Counted from the first letter of the stretch, positions 30,446-38,910 are shown. The stretch: DNA of 64,000 nucleotides from Thioploca ingrica (GCA_000828835.1 AP014633.1:744001-808000); one strand, 5' to 3'. Numbers and translations are program-made. The notes: generated by a model not told the origin, from the sequence alone.

Positions 30446-30939
30446 TCCGTAAACCACGTTTCTAAAATAATTTGGGCAGCCACCGCATCTAAACCTTTTC
30501 CTTTCCGATGATTTTTCTTCTTGGAATGTCTTGATCTTAAAGTGTGGTGAGATGCCTTTTCGGTAGTTAACCGAACCGGGGCAGAAATTTTTTCCGCAGC
30601 GGCGACGGATGATAGGGTTTCGTTAATGGTATAAACCGGTAATTGATAACGCGTTTCTAATTGCTGAGTAAAATGCTGAACCGCTATGGCGATGACATTG
30701 ATTGAACCATTGGCATGGAGGGGTATACCCACCACTAAAGCATGCGGTTGCCACTCTTGAACTAAGGTTTGAAGATGTAGCCAATCCGGTTGTTGATTTT
30801 TAACCGTTACTATCGTTAAAGGGTGAGCCGTAGCCGTTATCGTTTGCCCAATCGCAATGCCAATTCGTTTGGTACCATAGTCAAATCCCATGACGCTTTG
30901 AATAAGCAGCGGTTTCGTCTGTGAAGCGTTCTTACTCAA
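30436..30939 (-). CDS. ruvX: RuvX/YqgF family Holliday-junction resolvase-like nuclease
   Basis: RNase H-fold protein, needed in Escherichia coli for maturation of the 16S rRNA 5' end and annotated as a putative Holliday junction resolvase. Acidic catalytic positions are visible: D in G-F-D-Y-G-T-K-R-I-G (near 20), E in I-N-E-T-L-S-S and D in G-L-D-A-V-A-A-Q. At 167 residues it is somewhat longer than usual because of a basic H/R/K insert (near 127-143) just before the last motif. It lies directly after algH with no gap and overlaps pyrR, the order also seen in Pseudomonas. Confidence 0.92.
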   Translation of the reverse strand: MSKNASQTKPLLIQSVMGFDYGTKRIGIAIGQTITATAHPLTIVTVKNQQPDWLHLQTLVQEWQPHALVVGIPLHANGSINVIAIAVQHFTQQLETRYQLPVYTINETLSSVAAAEKISAPVRLTTEKASHHTLRSRHSKKKNHRKGKGLDAVAAQIILETWFTECL

Positions 30940-31506
30940 TTAGCCATGCCCCGCTTCACTTGAAAGTAAAGTTAAATCCACGCCCAGACGAGACGCCGCT
31001 GCTTGCCAACGCTGTTCGGGTGGGATATTGAAAATAATGTGGTTATCTGCTGGAGTACTGAGCCAAGCGTTCTCAGCCATTTCTTGCTCTAGTTGTCCAG
31101 CACCCCAACCCGCATAACCTAGGGCAATCAATACTTTTTTTGGTCCTCGGCCATCAGCAATAGCATTAAGGATATCTCGAGAAGTGGTAATTCCTAAATC
31201 TTCACTGATAGTCAACATCGCATCCCATCTTCCCGCCGGTTGATGAATAACAAAACCGCGTTCGCGTTGCACCGGTCCACCTTCAAACACGGGCAGCCGA
31301 TTAGCAAAAGGATCGGTGGCTTCAATGTCCATATGTTCAAGTACATCACCAAGATCCACGTTTAGAGGACGATTAATCACTATCCCCATCGCACCTTCAT
31401 CATTGTGTACACAAACATAAGTGACCGTGTGGAAAAAATGCGGATCCCACAAATTAGGCATAGCAATTAAAAAATGATTAGTTAAATTAGTAGGTTCTAA
31501 CAACAT
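30940..31506 (-). CDS. algH: AlgH/YqgE family protein (UPF0301)
   Basis: 188-residue soluble protein of the AlgH family; the molecular role is unsettled (linked to alginate regulation in Pseudomonas). Hallmarks: L-T-N-H-F-L-I-A-M-P near 8, F-x-x-T-V-T-Y-V-C-x-H-N-x-x-G-A-M-G-I-V-I-N-R-P near 25-48, G-G-P-V-Q-x-x-R-G-F-V-I-H near 77 and A-L-G-Y-A-G-W-G-A-G-Q-L-E-x-E near 130. Its stop is immediately followed by the ruvX start, and tonB precedes it by 63 bases. Confidence 0.95.
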   Translation of the reverse strand: MLLEPTNLTNHFLIAMPNLWDPHFFHTVTYVCVHNDEGAMGIVINRPLNVDLGDVLEHMDIEATDPFANRLPVFEGGPVQRERGFVIHQPAGRWDAMLTISEDLGITTSRDILNAIADGRGPKKVLIALGYAGWGAGQLEQEMAENAWLSTPADNHIIFNIPPEQRWQAAASRLGVDLTLLSSEAGHG

Positions 31507-31569
31507 AGTTGGGTACCGATACTGTGGGCTAAAAAATAAAACTGGATTTATTCAAAATTATCATACTCT

Positions 31570-32487
31570 TTATCGACTGGTTAAACTATTGTAACGAAAT
31601 TCCCACGTTCGAGTAATATGCAATACATCGGTTTCTTGACGAATTTCTTCTGGAAAAGGATCAAACGGGGCAGCCAAATGCACGATACGTAACGCGGCTT
31701 CATCTAAGATAGGATAAGGAGAGGGTTTGACAATAGTGACTTTGCGGATCGTGCCATTTGGATTCAAGGCGACATCTAACACCAAACTGCCGGATAATTT
31801 TTGTTGCCGGGCTTTATCCGGATAATTGGCATTGCCCACTTCTTCCACTTTTTGTCGCCACGCTACCATATAATTCACATATTTATCTTCTTTAGTATTC
31901 GCATGGATCCATTTACTTCGCAACCGTTTAGTATAAGAATTAAATTTTTTACTCAATTCCGCTTGAATACTAGCTAATTTTGCGGATTGTTCATTGATTA
32001 ACAAAGTGTTTTCGGCAATATATTCATTTAAAGTCGTTTGTGAATCACTGCCTTGTTCTGGGGGGCCTTCGGTAGCATCAACCGGTTGCCATGATTCTAC
32101 TTGTTGTGAAGCCGGATGCAGCGTAGCCAATTTTTCCACTTGAGATTCTTCAGCAGGTGTAGCCACTTGCGGTGGCATGGGGGTCACCACCTCATTCGGA
32201 TTAATTTCTGGAAAGGGCGCGATGAAAGGGGTACTCGGACGTTCTTGTTGTGGGATTTCACCACCACCGATTTGATTAGCCTGTGCTAAATAATCTGCTT
32301 GCTGAGGTGGTTTATTAGTACGCGTTTGTACCAAAATGATTTCCATAGAATTATTCAATATTTTAGCGGGCTTCAGTGGTATGAAACTGACTTCATAGAT
32401 AATCACTAAATGTACCACGGTAGCCATTAACAAAGCGATAGCAAAGCGTTCAGTGCCAGGATCAATATAGATCAGGTCCACATTCAT
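31570..32487 (-). CDS. tonB: TonB-family energy transducer
   Basis: Links inner-membrane proton motive force to outer-membrane machinery. Start at ATG 32487, after GAGGT; the TTG at 32493 is less likely. One N-terminal membrane segment (about 15-35), a Pro-rich periplasmic linker (60-150), a helical segment with S-K-K-F-N-S-Y-T-K-R (near 190) and a C-terminal TonB domain with Y-P-D-K-A-R-x-x-K-L-S-G and I-V-x-P-S-P-Y-P-x-L-D-E-A-A. No exbB/exbD adjoins. Its position next to algH-ruvX-pyrR-pyrB matches P. aeruginosa tonB3, which is needed for type IV pilus twitching. Such a role here is inference. Confidence 0.9.
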   Translation of the reverse strand: MNVDLIYIDPGTERFAIALLMATVVHLVIIYEVSFIPLKPAKILNNSMEIILVQTRTNKPPQQADYLAQANQIGGGEIPQQERPSTPFIAPFPEINPNEVVTPMPPQVATPAEESQVEKLATLHPASQQVESWQPVDATEGPPEQGSDSQTTLNEYIAENTLLINEQSAKLASIQAELSKKFNSYTKRLRSKWIHANTKEDKYVNYMVAWRQKVEEVGNANYPDKARQQKLSGSLVLDVALNPNGTIRKVTIVKPSPYPILDEAALRIVHLAAPFDPFPEEIRQETDVLHITRTWEFRYNSLTSR

Positions 32488-32634
32488 ACTCAAATCGACC
32501 TCTAACTAAAGAAACTACTCACTACACTGGTAACGGTAGGCTAACATGTTTTACTTCCTGAATAAAGATAAAATGAAGCGGAAATGGGCTGCATCACTTA
32601 TTACGCACCCAACGGTTTTCTCCAATTTCCCCAT

Positions 32635-33363
32635 TTACTTATTGAGCACGGGTAATATTGCCACTGCTCGTGGTGGGATAACCAGCGATTCCGGTGAGGA
32701 TAACAGTTCAAGTAAGCGACTGTTTTTGGCACCTAATGTTGGCCAAGTAGGTTGTTGAGAAATAACATATTCGTCCATTTTATCTACTAAACCGGCTATT
32801 TCGGCTAGTAACAACTTATCGGGATAACGGGCGCCGGAAGTGGGGATAAGTTCGTATTGCCAATTGGGATCATTTGAGGTGGAATAAGATTTTGCTAAGT
32901 CTCTCACTTGATTATCATCAAGCTCAAAAATCACCTGCTCACTATAAAGACATTGTCCATAGCGCGGTAAAGCAGCGCAATCCTCTTGTTTTTTTATAAC
33001 TTCAGCAGCCACTAATTCTTGACCCACTTTAGTTTGATAACGGGCTTGCTTAAACTGTTTCCAGCCGGACTGACTACCAGACTGAGCATAATAAATCACA
33101 TTGTAAACTTGATAAACTTTTTTGTTACTCTGCTTATCCAGAAACCCACGCAGAAAATTATCATCGCCAACGACTTCATGAGTTCCCAGTTGTGGTTGAA
33201 CCCCATTAATAGTAGAAAAAATAATGACTTTTTCAGCAGCAAAATCATTAATGGTTACTGTTTCTTTAAAGTGTTGTTTATCTAGGGATTGTTGTTGAGG
33301 TACCGTCATACATCCCGTGAAAAAAACGCTAACAAAAATAATAATAAATCTTTTTATAAACAT
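32635..33363 (-). CDS. Predicted lipoprotein of unknown function
   Basis: 242 residues with a lipoprotein signal: a basic start M-F-I-K-R, a hydrophobic core and the lipobox F-T-G-C (Cys about residue 18). The mature part is mixed alpha/beta with two further Cys (in D-C-A-A-L-P-R-Y-G-Q-C, near 124-132) that could pair. I recognise no family. It lies upstream of tonB on the same strand, separated by about 140 bases, so co-transcription is possible but unproven. Confidence 0.75.
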   Translation of the reverse strand: MFIKRFIIIFVSVFFTGCMTVPQQQSLDKQHFKETVTINDFAAEKVIIFSTINGVQPQLGTHEVVGDDNFLRGFLDKQSNKKVYQVYNVIYYAQSGSQSGWKQFKQARYQTKVGQELVAAEVIKKQEDCAALPRYGQCLYSEQVIFELDDNQVRDLAKSYSTSNDPNWQYELIPTSGARYPDKLLLAEIAGLVDKMDEYVISQQPTWPTLGAKNSRLLELLSSPESLVIPPRAVAILPVLNK

Positions 33364-33493
33364 ATCTTTTAAAATTACTCAATAACGTTGTCGCTATGCT
33401 CAATATAGAAATGATAAACTATTCAAATAATCTTACTAGAGATTCTCAGTTAACGCCTCGGATGATAAAGCAACTCAGGATGAATGAACACTC

Positions 33494-33876
33494 ATGACTA
33501 GTTACATTTACGCACTTTTTGATCCTAAGTATCCAGAAGAATTTCGCTACATTGGAGAATCTCCCCACCCAAAAAAAGGTTAAGTGAACACCTGAGTAGA
33601 GCCAAACGGAATCCCCATCGATCTTACAAAAATATTTGGATAAATCAATTAGTACAAGCGGGACGCAAACCGCAACTGCGGATTATTTGTGTAGCCAATG
33701 CCATAGAAACGGAAGAAAAATACATTCAACTTTGTAAAGCCAAAGGAATGATATTATTAAATATGACTCATAATGGTAAATCACCCGGTCCAAATGGGGG
33801 ACAGTTCATTTCCCAATCGGAGGTTGAAAAAATCCGGGCGAGTTTAGGATTACCATTCACAGCGGCGTTATTTTAA
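33494..33876 (+). pseudogene. GIY-YIG-type nuclease gene, frameshifted at an A7 run
   Basis: The first 29 codons encode S-Y-I-Y-A-L-F-D-P... R-Y-I-G-E-S, the GIY-YIG signature. The frame then ends at TAA 33581. Shifting by -1 at the run of seven A (33571-33577) gives continuous sequence, K-R-L-S-E-H-L-S-R-A-K, then K-P-Q-L-R-I-I... E-T-E-E-K-Y-I and N-x-T-x-N-G, the expected continuation, to TAA at 33874. The zero-frame codons across the slip are AAA AAA preceded by A, which is the form of a -1 slippery heptamer. It is therefore a decayed gene, a sequencing indel, or a programmed frameshift. The full product would be about 127 residues. Confidence 0.65.
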
Positions 33877-34054
33877 GAGTTACTCAGTTAACGTGAGCAA
33901 GGTAGCACCATTTTTCTCGGTTCAATTGACTCAAAGTGGAACCTAATCGATACACTACACTAGTGTCCCTTCATTCACTGATGACGCGGGCGTGCGTGGG
34001 TACGTTAAAATTTTTCATTGGAATAGCTGGATAGTTTATAGGAGATTGAACTGA

Positions 34055-34228
34055 ATGGAAGAAAAAAATCGATATATTGCGGTAGTCGAACAATACGATA
34101 AACAACTCGTTAAAGCGGTTAATGACAAAATGAAAGCCGGTTATGAACCTTATGGTCAAATGGTGATTTCCTTCAATGAAATGGGGGTCATAAAATCTTG
34201 GGTGCAAATTATGATGTTGAAAGAATAA
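34055..34228 (+). CDS. DUF1737-like small protein
   Basis: 57 residues, ATG after a strong AGGAG site (34040-34044). The core reads D-K-Q-L-V-K-A-V-N-D-K-M-K-A-G-Y-E-P-Y-G, matching the 'L...V...L..GW.PYG' signature of DUF1737, where Tyr here replaces Trp. The domain is small and its role unknown. It stands alone in a repeat-rich stretch. The ribosome binding site and family resemblance make it a real gene despite its size. Confidence 0.7.
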   Translation: MEEKNRYIAVVEQYDKQLVKAVNDKMKAGYEPYGQMVISFNEMGVIKSWVQIMMLKE

Positions 34229-34348
34229 TAATTATTTGAGAATAATAGCTTAACTTCACGACACCATTACAGGAATTTACCTTAAAATTCCTCTCTTTGA
34301 AAAGAAGATTAGAAGGGATTTAACGGGTTGATAGCAAACTAGTAAAGT

Positions 34349-34440
34349 GTAGGATGGGTAGAGCGCATCAGCGCGAAACCCATCAATTCTAAAATTGGAG
34401 TTTAGGGATGTTGGGTTTTGCTGCGCTCTACCCATCCTAC
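34349..34440. repeat. Long palindromic repeat element
   Basis: Perfect 19-base arms GTAGGATGGGTAGAGCGCA (34349-34367) and its complement at 34422-34440, with a further AAACCCA/TGGGTTT pair inside. The half-element GGGTTTCGCTGCGCTCTACCC recurs at 55541-55561. The stretch 34229-34640 holds this and a second element and no gene. Confidence 0.75.
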
Positions 34441-34476
34441 GCATCACTGTTATTAAGTTAAACAGTTGGGTGTTAG

Positions 34477-34540
34477 AGCGAACACACCGGTTCGCCCCTA
34501 CCGACGTGGTAGGTTGTAGGGGCAGACTGGCGTGTCTGCC
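34477..34540. repeat. Imperfect palindrome of GTAGGGGC type
   Basis: The left arm (about 34477-34501, ending TTCGCCCCTAC) and right arm (34516-34540, starting GTAGGGGCAGAC) pair imperfectly. It is followed at once by CTTAACTTAATGG, the arm motif of the 2803-2875 element, so two repeat families are nested or abutting here. Confidence 0.5.
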
Positions 34541-34640
34541 CTTAACTTAATGGTATTGAACCTACGCATTGTTATTTGTGCTGTCTTTTGCAGGAACAGG
34601 TTTGTAACCTATTCTCAAACATTAAAAACGGTTATAAGAT

Positions 34641-35243
34641 ATGCCCTACAGTGATTTCACATTAAAAAAAGTTAAGGAACAACTCCATCTTAAACTGGTA
34701 GAAAACCAAGATTTATTTTCTGTGATAACTGAGATTGGTATAAGTGATTATTTATCCACAACTTTAAAGTATAATGTCCCCTTGGCTTTAGCGGTTGGAA
34801 CGGAGAAATTTCGTTCTGAGTTGATTATTGCAAATATATTATTGGAAGTGCGGCGAGTATTAAAAGACGAAATTAGTTTGTTTTCTGGCGTGAACCTAGA
34901 TATTGATAAGCAAAAAGACCTGAATGGTTTTTGTGATTTTGTTATTAGTAAATCGCCGGAGCAATATTACCTTAATGCCCCGATTATTGCTGTTGTCGAG
35001 GCAAAAAATGAATATATAGCCGGGGGTTTAGGTCAATGTATCGCAGAAATGTTTGCATCCCACCTATTTAACGAAAAAGAGGGTATTTCCTTAAGAATAT
35101 ACGGCGCAGTAACAACAGGAAATACATGGAAATTTTTAAAATATGAGGCTGGTGTTGCCTATATTGATGTTCCGGAGTATCACATAGCCAATGCTGGTAA
35201 AATTCTTGGCATATTGGTCAGTATGGTTAATCAAGAAGCCTAA
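34641..35243 (+). CDS. PD-(D/E)XK-like hypothetical protein
   Basis: 200 residues, ATG at 34641. Residues about 92-140 show L-N-G-F-C-D-F-V-I, then I-I-A-V-V-E-A-K-N about 20 residues on, then G-L-G-Q-C-I-A-E-M. This Asp ... Glu-x-Lys ... Gln order is the core of PD-(D/E)XK nucleases, as in N-terminal regions of type I restriction R subunits. No helicase or methylase neighbour is present, so a restriction role is unsupported. It is probably a mobile or accessory gene, as it lies amid repeats and relics. Fold call by eye; function unknown. Confidence 0.65.
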   Translation: MPYSDFTLKKVKEQLHLKLVENQDLFSVITEIGISDYLSTTLKYNVPLALAVGTEKFRSELIIANILLEVRRVLKDEISLFSGVNLDIDKQKDLNGFCDFVISKSPEQYYLNAPIIAVVEAKNEYIAGGLGQCIAEMFASHLFNEKEGISLRIYGAVTTGNTWKFLKYEAGVAYIDVPEYHIANAGKILGILVSMVNQEA

Positions 35244-35339
35244 CTTTGCGTTCCTCACGGAATAATAGTATTAATTTCAAAGTGATCGGTCACTAAAAGT
35301 CGTTTTTGCCAGAACTGGTTTGTAACCGGTTCCCAAATA

Positions 35340-35643
35340 TTACGCCGGTATCGTACTGGGATCGGTTCCCTGAATAACCAGCGTAGCAGTTTTAGCGCCC
35401 ACCACTCACGGTGTAAATAAGACGGTCACCTCACAACTGGCTGGAATAGCTAAAGTTTGATTAGCACATCCATCACTTTGAATTTTAAACTCATTTGATA
35501 CTAATCCAATGGTGCCGAGTGATAATGGACTGGGGATTGGAAATCGTAACCGTTTTGAGTACCGAAGTATCGAGTGGCGTTGGGCCAAAGTTTATTGAGG
35601 CTACTAGCGCATTAAGATTAATAAATAAGATACCGGTTATCAA
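35340..35643 (-). pseudogene. Decayed exported choice-of-anchor D domain protein
   Basis: Reading the minus strand from about 35643: a signal-like I-T-G-I-L-F-I-N-L-N-A-L-V-A, then I-N-F-G-P-T-P-L-D-T-S-V-L-K-T-V-T-I-S-N-P. After a frameshift near 35530-35540 it continues with F-K-I-Q-S-D-G-C-A-N-Q-T-L-A... C-E-V-T-V-L-F-T-P, an in-frame TGA at about 35406-35408, and A-T-L-V-I-Q-G-T-D-P-S to TAA at 35340. The order matches choice-of-anchor D/ASH-type immunoglobulin-like domains. One frameshift, one stop and no clear ATG mark it as a relic. The rest of 35244-35743 holds nothing else. Confidence 0.55.
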
Positions 35644-35743
35644 TGCCCATGGCGGGAAAACTCGATAAAAATGGGAAAATAGTCGCTCAAGTTGATAACA
35701 ACAAAAATTAATTTAGCCTCAGAGGACTGAGAAACACAACCAT

Positions 35744-37360
35744 ATGAATAACAACGATTACGATGAAATTCCTTATACTAAACATATTTATAAACAAACT
35801 CAACCCGATAATCTCGCCACGATAGCCGCTTTGTTCGGTATGCAACCGCCACCGGTAGCCACTTGTCGGGTATTAGAATTGGGTTGTGCTAGCGGGATTA
35901 ATCTTCTCGCTATGGCACAAGCTATTCCACAAGGGGAATTTTGGGGGATTGATTTATCCGTCCAACAAATTCAGGAAGGACAAGCTAATATCCAGCAGCT
36001 TGGATTACACAACATTACGCTTAAGCAGATGGATATAATGGCGATGGATTCTGATTTTGGGCAATTTGATTATATTATTGTTCATGGCGTTTATTCTTGG
36101 GTATCACCCACTGTACGCGCTAAAATTTTACAAGTGTGCCACCACCAGTTACACCCACAAGGTGTTGCTTATGTCAGTTATAATGTTTATCCGGGCTGGC
36201 ATGTAGACACGATGTTGCGAAAGATGGTGCTATATCACGTTCAACAGTTAGAGAAACCGCAAGAAAAATTGGCAGCGGCTAAAACGCTACTCCACTTTTT
36301 GATAGAGTCTATCAAGCATAAATATGACACTTATAGTCTAGCGCTTAAGAAAGAGTTAATTCGAATTAACCAATTAGAAGAAAATTATTTTTTTCATGAA
36401 TATTTAGAAAAATATAATGAAGCTGTTTTTTTTCATGAGTTCATTGAACAAGCGCATCAAGCTGGTTTGCAATACCTCGCTGATACCAAAACGTTATTTA
36501 CGGCAATCGCCGCGTTTATTCCTCAAACCGAAATACTTTCCCTTAATTTAATAGAGAAGGAACAATACTTTGATTTTCTACATAATAATTCTTTTCGCGA
36601 GACTTTATTGTGTCACCAAGCAGTGACACTAAATCGGGATTTAGTTCCTGATAAAATAAATAATTTTTATATTGCGGCACCACTTAAATTGACCACCGGT
36701 CACTTATTAAACAATTCATTAAACTCGTTGGAAACCACAGCAAAATTAGAACCGAATTTATCAGAACAATTTGAAACGCTAAGCGGCCGAATGGTGTTGT
36801 CAGTATCCTCACCCCTGCTTAAAGTCATTTGCTTTTATTTGGGAGAAATTTGGCCACAGAGTATATCATTTGAAGATTTGCTCCGGCGTGTTTATGAATT
36901 ACTTATTAAAATAGATAAAAACCGCTATCAAGCAATTTTAGCGCCGCCCCATATTCAAGAAGTGAAAACGATGTTATTAGAATTTTATTTGAAAGATATT
37001 GTCGAACTCTCTAGTTATCCACCTCAATTTACCTTACCAATAAGTGAGCGTCCACTCGCCAGCCCCATTGCTCGGTTACAAAGTCAACGAGGTAATCAAG
37101 TCACTAACTTACGTTATGAGGTGTTTAAGCTTAATTTGGCCACTCGAGCAATATTAAAACATTTAGATGGCACCCATGATCGTAATTTTCTGGTAGAGAT
37201 AATGAAAAAAAATATAGTTGAGGAAAAATTACTTTTATATCAGGGCGAAGAGAGAAAGGCATTAACCGAAATTGAACCGAGTGAATTAGACTCGCATTTA
37301 TCTCACCAAATTGCAGAGATTTTACAAGACCTCGCTAAAAAAGCTTATTTATTAGCTTGA
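35744..37360 (+). CDS. SAM methyltransferase with regulatory domain (PKMT-like)
   Basis: 538 residues in three parts: a class I methyltransferase (about 35-150) with V-L-E-L-G-C-A-S-G-I-N-L (SAM motif I) and F-W-G-I-D-L-S (motif II); the 'methyltransferase regulatory' domain (about 215-300); and a C-terminal winged-helix-like part with L-D-G-T-H-D-R (near 480) typical of the family. Related proteins include rickettsial protein-lysine methyltransferases that modify outer-membrane proteins. The target here is unknown. ATG after GAGGA/GAG. A hairpin follows at 37377. Single gene. Confidence 0.85.
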   Translation: MNNNDYDEIPYTKHIYKQTQPDNLATIAALFGMQPPPVATCRVLELGCASGINLLAMAQAIPQGEFWGIDLSVQQIQEGQANIQQLGLHNITLKQMDIMAMDSDFGQFDYIIVHGVYSWVSPTVRAKILQVCHHQLHPQGVAYVSYNVYPGWHVDTMLRKMVLYHVQQLEKPQEKLAAAKTLLHFLIESIKHKYDTYSLALKKELIRINQLEENYFFHEYLEKYNEAVFFHEFIEQAHQAGLQYLADTKTLFTAIAAFIPQTEILSLNLIEKEQYFDFLHNNSFRETLLCHQAVTLNRDLVPDKINNFYIAAPLKLTTGHLLNNSLNSLETTAKLEPNLSEQFETLSGRMVLSVSSPLLKVICFYLGEIWPQSISFEDLLRRVYELLIKIDKNRYQAILAPPHIQEVKTMLLEFYLKDIVELSSYPPQFTLPISERPLASPIARLQSQRGNQVTNLRYEVFKLNLATRAILKHLDGTHDRNFLVEIMKKNIVEEKLLLYQGEERKALTEIEPSELDSHLSHQIAEILQDLAKKAYLLA

Positions 37361-37376
37361 GCAAGCCAATAAAAAA

Positions 37377-37412
37377 GGCATAACGCACCTTCCAAAATTG
37401 ATGCGCTATGCC
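37377..37412. terminator. Hairpin between convergent genes
   Basis: GGCATAACGCA (37377-37387) pairs with TGCGCTATGCC (37402-37412) with one mismatch, between the methyltransferase stop and the stop of the Thr-rich protein on the other strand. An A6 tract precedes it, giving a U-run for the minus-strand transcript. Confidence 0.6.
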
Positions 37413-37449
37413 GTAGTTATTTAGCGGTTGCTAACGGAGTGAAAGATAA

Positions 37450-37836
37450 TTATTCACTGTCACCGCCGGTATCGCCACCACCTTCAGTAGTAGTTTCGCT
37501 ATCACCGCCTTCGGTTTTGTCTTCGGTTTTGTCACCTTCAGTCGTTGCAGCAGCATCACCGCCTTCGGCTTTGTCACCCTCAGTTGGAGTCGTCGTAGTC
37601 GTCGTAGTCGTCGTAGTCGTCGTTTCACTGGAAGTATCAGCACTGGCTGCGTCTCCTTCAGGTTTCGCTTTATCAGTGGCTTTAGTTTCAGTAGTCGTTT
37701 CAGTAGTCGCTGAATTTGCTGCTGTGGCCTTTTCATCGGTAGCTGCTGGAGTTGCTGCTGATTCTGCTGCCAACAATGGCAAAGCAGCAAAGGTGGACAA
37801 ATAAAGACCAGCAAGCATAGCGATCAGTTTTTTCAT
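37450..37836 (-). CDS. Exported Thr/Glu/Ala-rich low-complexity protein
   Basis: 128 residues from ATG 37836, which follows a GGGAGAGAT site; an upstream extension to 37890 lacks a site. Signal peptide at about 1-22 (M-K-K-L-I-A-M-L-A-G-L, cleavage after L-L-A-A). The mature chain is almost wholly Thr, Glu, Asp, Ala, Gly and Lys, with a run of 12 Thr, and should be disordered and acidic. The Thr run is encoded by GTCGTA-type hexamer repeats (plus-strand 37583-37623). I recognise no function. A surface, mucin-like or spacer role is a guess. It is divergent from the LysR gene. Confidence 0.7.
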   Translation of the reverse strand: MKKLIAMLAGLYLSTFAALPLLAAESAATPAATDEKATAANSATTETTTETKATDKAKPEGDAASADTSSETTTTTTTTTTTTPTEGDKAEGGDAAATTEGDKTEDKTEGGDSETTTEGGGDTGGDSE

Positions 37837-38025
37837 GGATATCTCTCCCAAAAAGTGGTTACGAAAAAATTCCATCGGTTTGAAGACCAATCCGATAAGC
37901 GCGCTATTTATACTAAGCAGCAGTGAATTAGTAAAACAAAATAAAATGATGGTTACAATTAAAATTATTGTTCATTTCAATAAAAAATAATATGATAACT
38001 CTCATTTAAATAATTTCAGGCTAAT

Positions 38026-38910
38026 ATGGATATTGATTTATTAAAAACCTTTTTAGAAGTGGAAAGAACTCGTCATTTTGGGCGCGCTGCTAATAATCTT
38101 TATTTAACACAGTCAGCGGTCAGTGCTCGTATTCGTTTATTGGAAGAAACGCTTGGTGTGGCTTTATTTACTCGTCATCGTAATAACATTCAGTTAACCA
38201 AAAAAGGCGAACGTCTGGTTAAACATGCTCGTGCTATTCTGAGTGCTTGGGAACAGGCTTGTCAGGATTTAGCACTAGATGATGAAGTACAGCATACTTT
38301 ATTAAGAGTGGGTGGAATTTTTAGTTTGTGGGAAGTTATTTTACAAGATTGGATTCATACGCTTTATCAACATATTTCACCGCTAACTATTCAAACCGAA
38401 GTAGAAAATTTAGAATGGTTACTACGCAAATTATCGGCGGGGGTTTTGGATATTAGTTTTTTATTTGACCCCCCCCCAGTGCTTGAGATCATTACTCGAG
38501 AAGTGAGTCAAGTTAAACTGCTGTTGGTTTCTTCTCAACCGCGTCTCAGTGTTGAGCAAGCACTGAGTGAAAATTATGTATTAGTTGATTGGGGGACACG
38601 ATTCGCCACTTTTCATGCGCAATTATTTCCTCACTCTCCACCACCTATCGCTCGAATGGCACTCGGTAGCTTAGCTTTGGCATTTATTCGGCACCGCAGT
38701 GGTAGTTCCTATTTACCGCAGAGAATGTGCCAAACTTTGCTTGACCAGGAACAACTCTTTTTAGTAGCAGAGGCGCCTATTCTTGACCATAAAGTTTACG
38801 CCTTATATACACCGCAAAATATCCAATTAAATCTAATAGAAAATGTTTTAAGTTATTTTAAGCCGATTATGGAAAGTTATTCCGTTCAATCGCTTTATTT
38901 GGAGCAATGA
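38026..38910 (+). CDS. LysR-family regulator, HdfR-like
   Basis: 294-residue LysR-type transcription factor. The N-terminal winged helix-turn-helix (1-60) reads L-L-K-T-F-L-E-V-x-R-T-R-H-F-G-R-A-A-x-x-L-Y-L-T-Q-S-A-V-S and L-F-T-R-H-R-N-N-I-x-L-T, very close to the enterobacterial HdfR, a regulator of the flagellar master operon. The effector domain (about 90-290) is more divergent. It is transcribed away from the Thr-rich protein gene. Pilus retraction ATPases lie downstream on the other strand, so a motility link is tempting but unproven. Confidence 0.88.
   Translation: MDIDLLKTFLEVERTRHFGRAANNLYLTQSAVSARIRLLEETLGVALFTRHRNNIQLTKKGERLVKHARAILSAWEQACQDLALDDEVQHTLLRVGGIFSLWEVILQDWIHTLYQHISPLTIQTEVENLEWLLRKLSAGVLDISFLFDPPPVLEIITREVSQVKLLLVSSQPRLSVEQALSENYVLVDWGTRFATFHAQLFPHSPPPIARMALGSLALAFIRHRSGSSYLPQRMCQTLLDQEQLFLVAEAPILDHKVYALYTPQNIQLNLIENVLSYFKPIMESYSVQSLYLEQ

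Noticed and set aside
34641..35243. Restriction-modification system around the PD-(D/E)XK-like protein
   Set aside because: No methyltransferase specificity subunit or helicase is adjacent. The methyltransferase at 35744 is of the protein-modifying type.
37439..37804. Val/Ser-rich open frame on the plus strand opposite the Thr-rich protein
   Set aside because: It is the mirror of a low-complexity repeat. The minus-strand frame has a signal peptide and ribosome binding site; this one has neither.
37431..37814. Leu/Lys/Gln-rich open frame on the minus strand
   Set aside because: Shifted reading of the same hexamer repeats, with no ribosome binding site.
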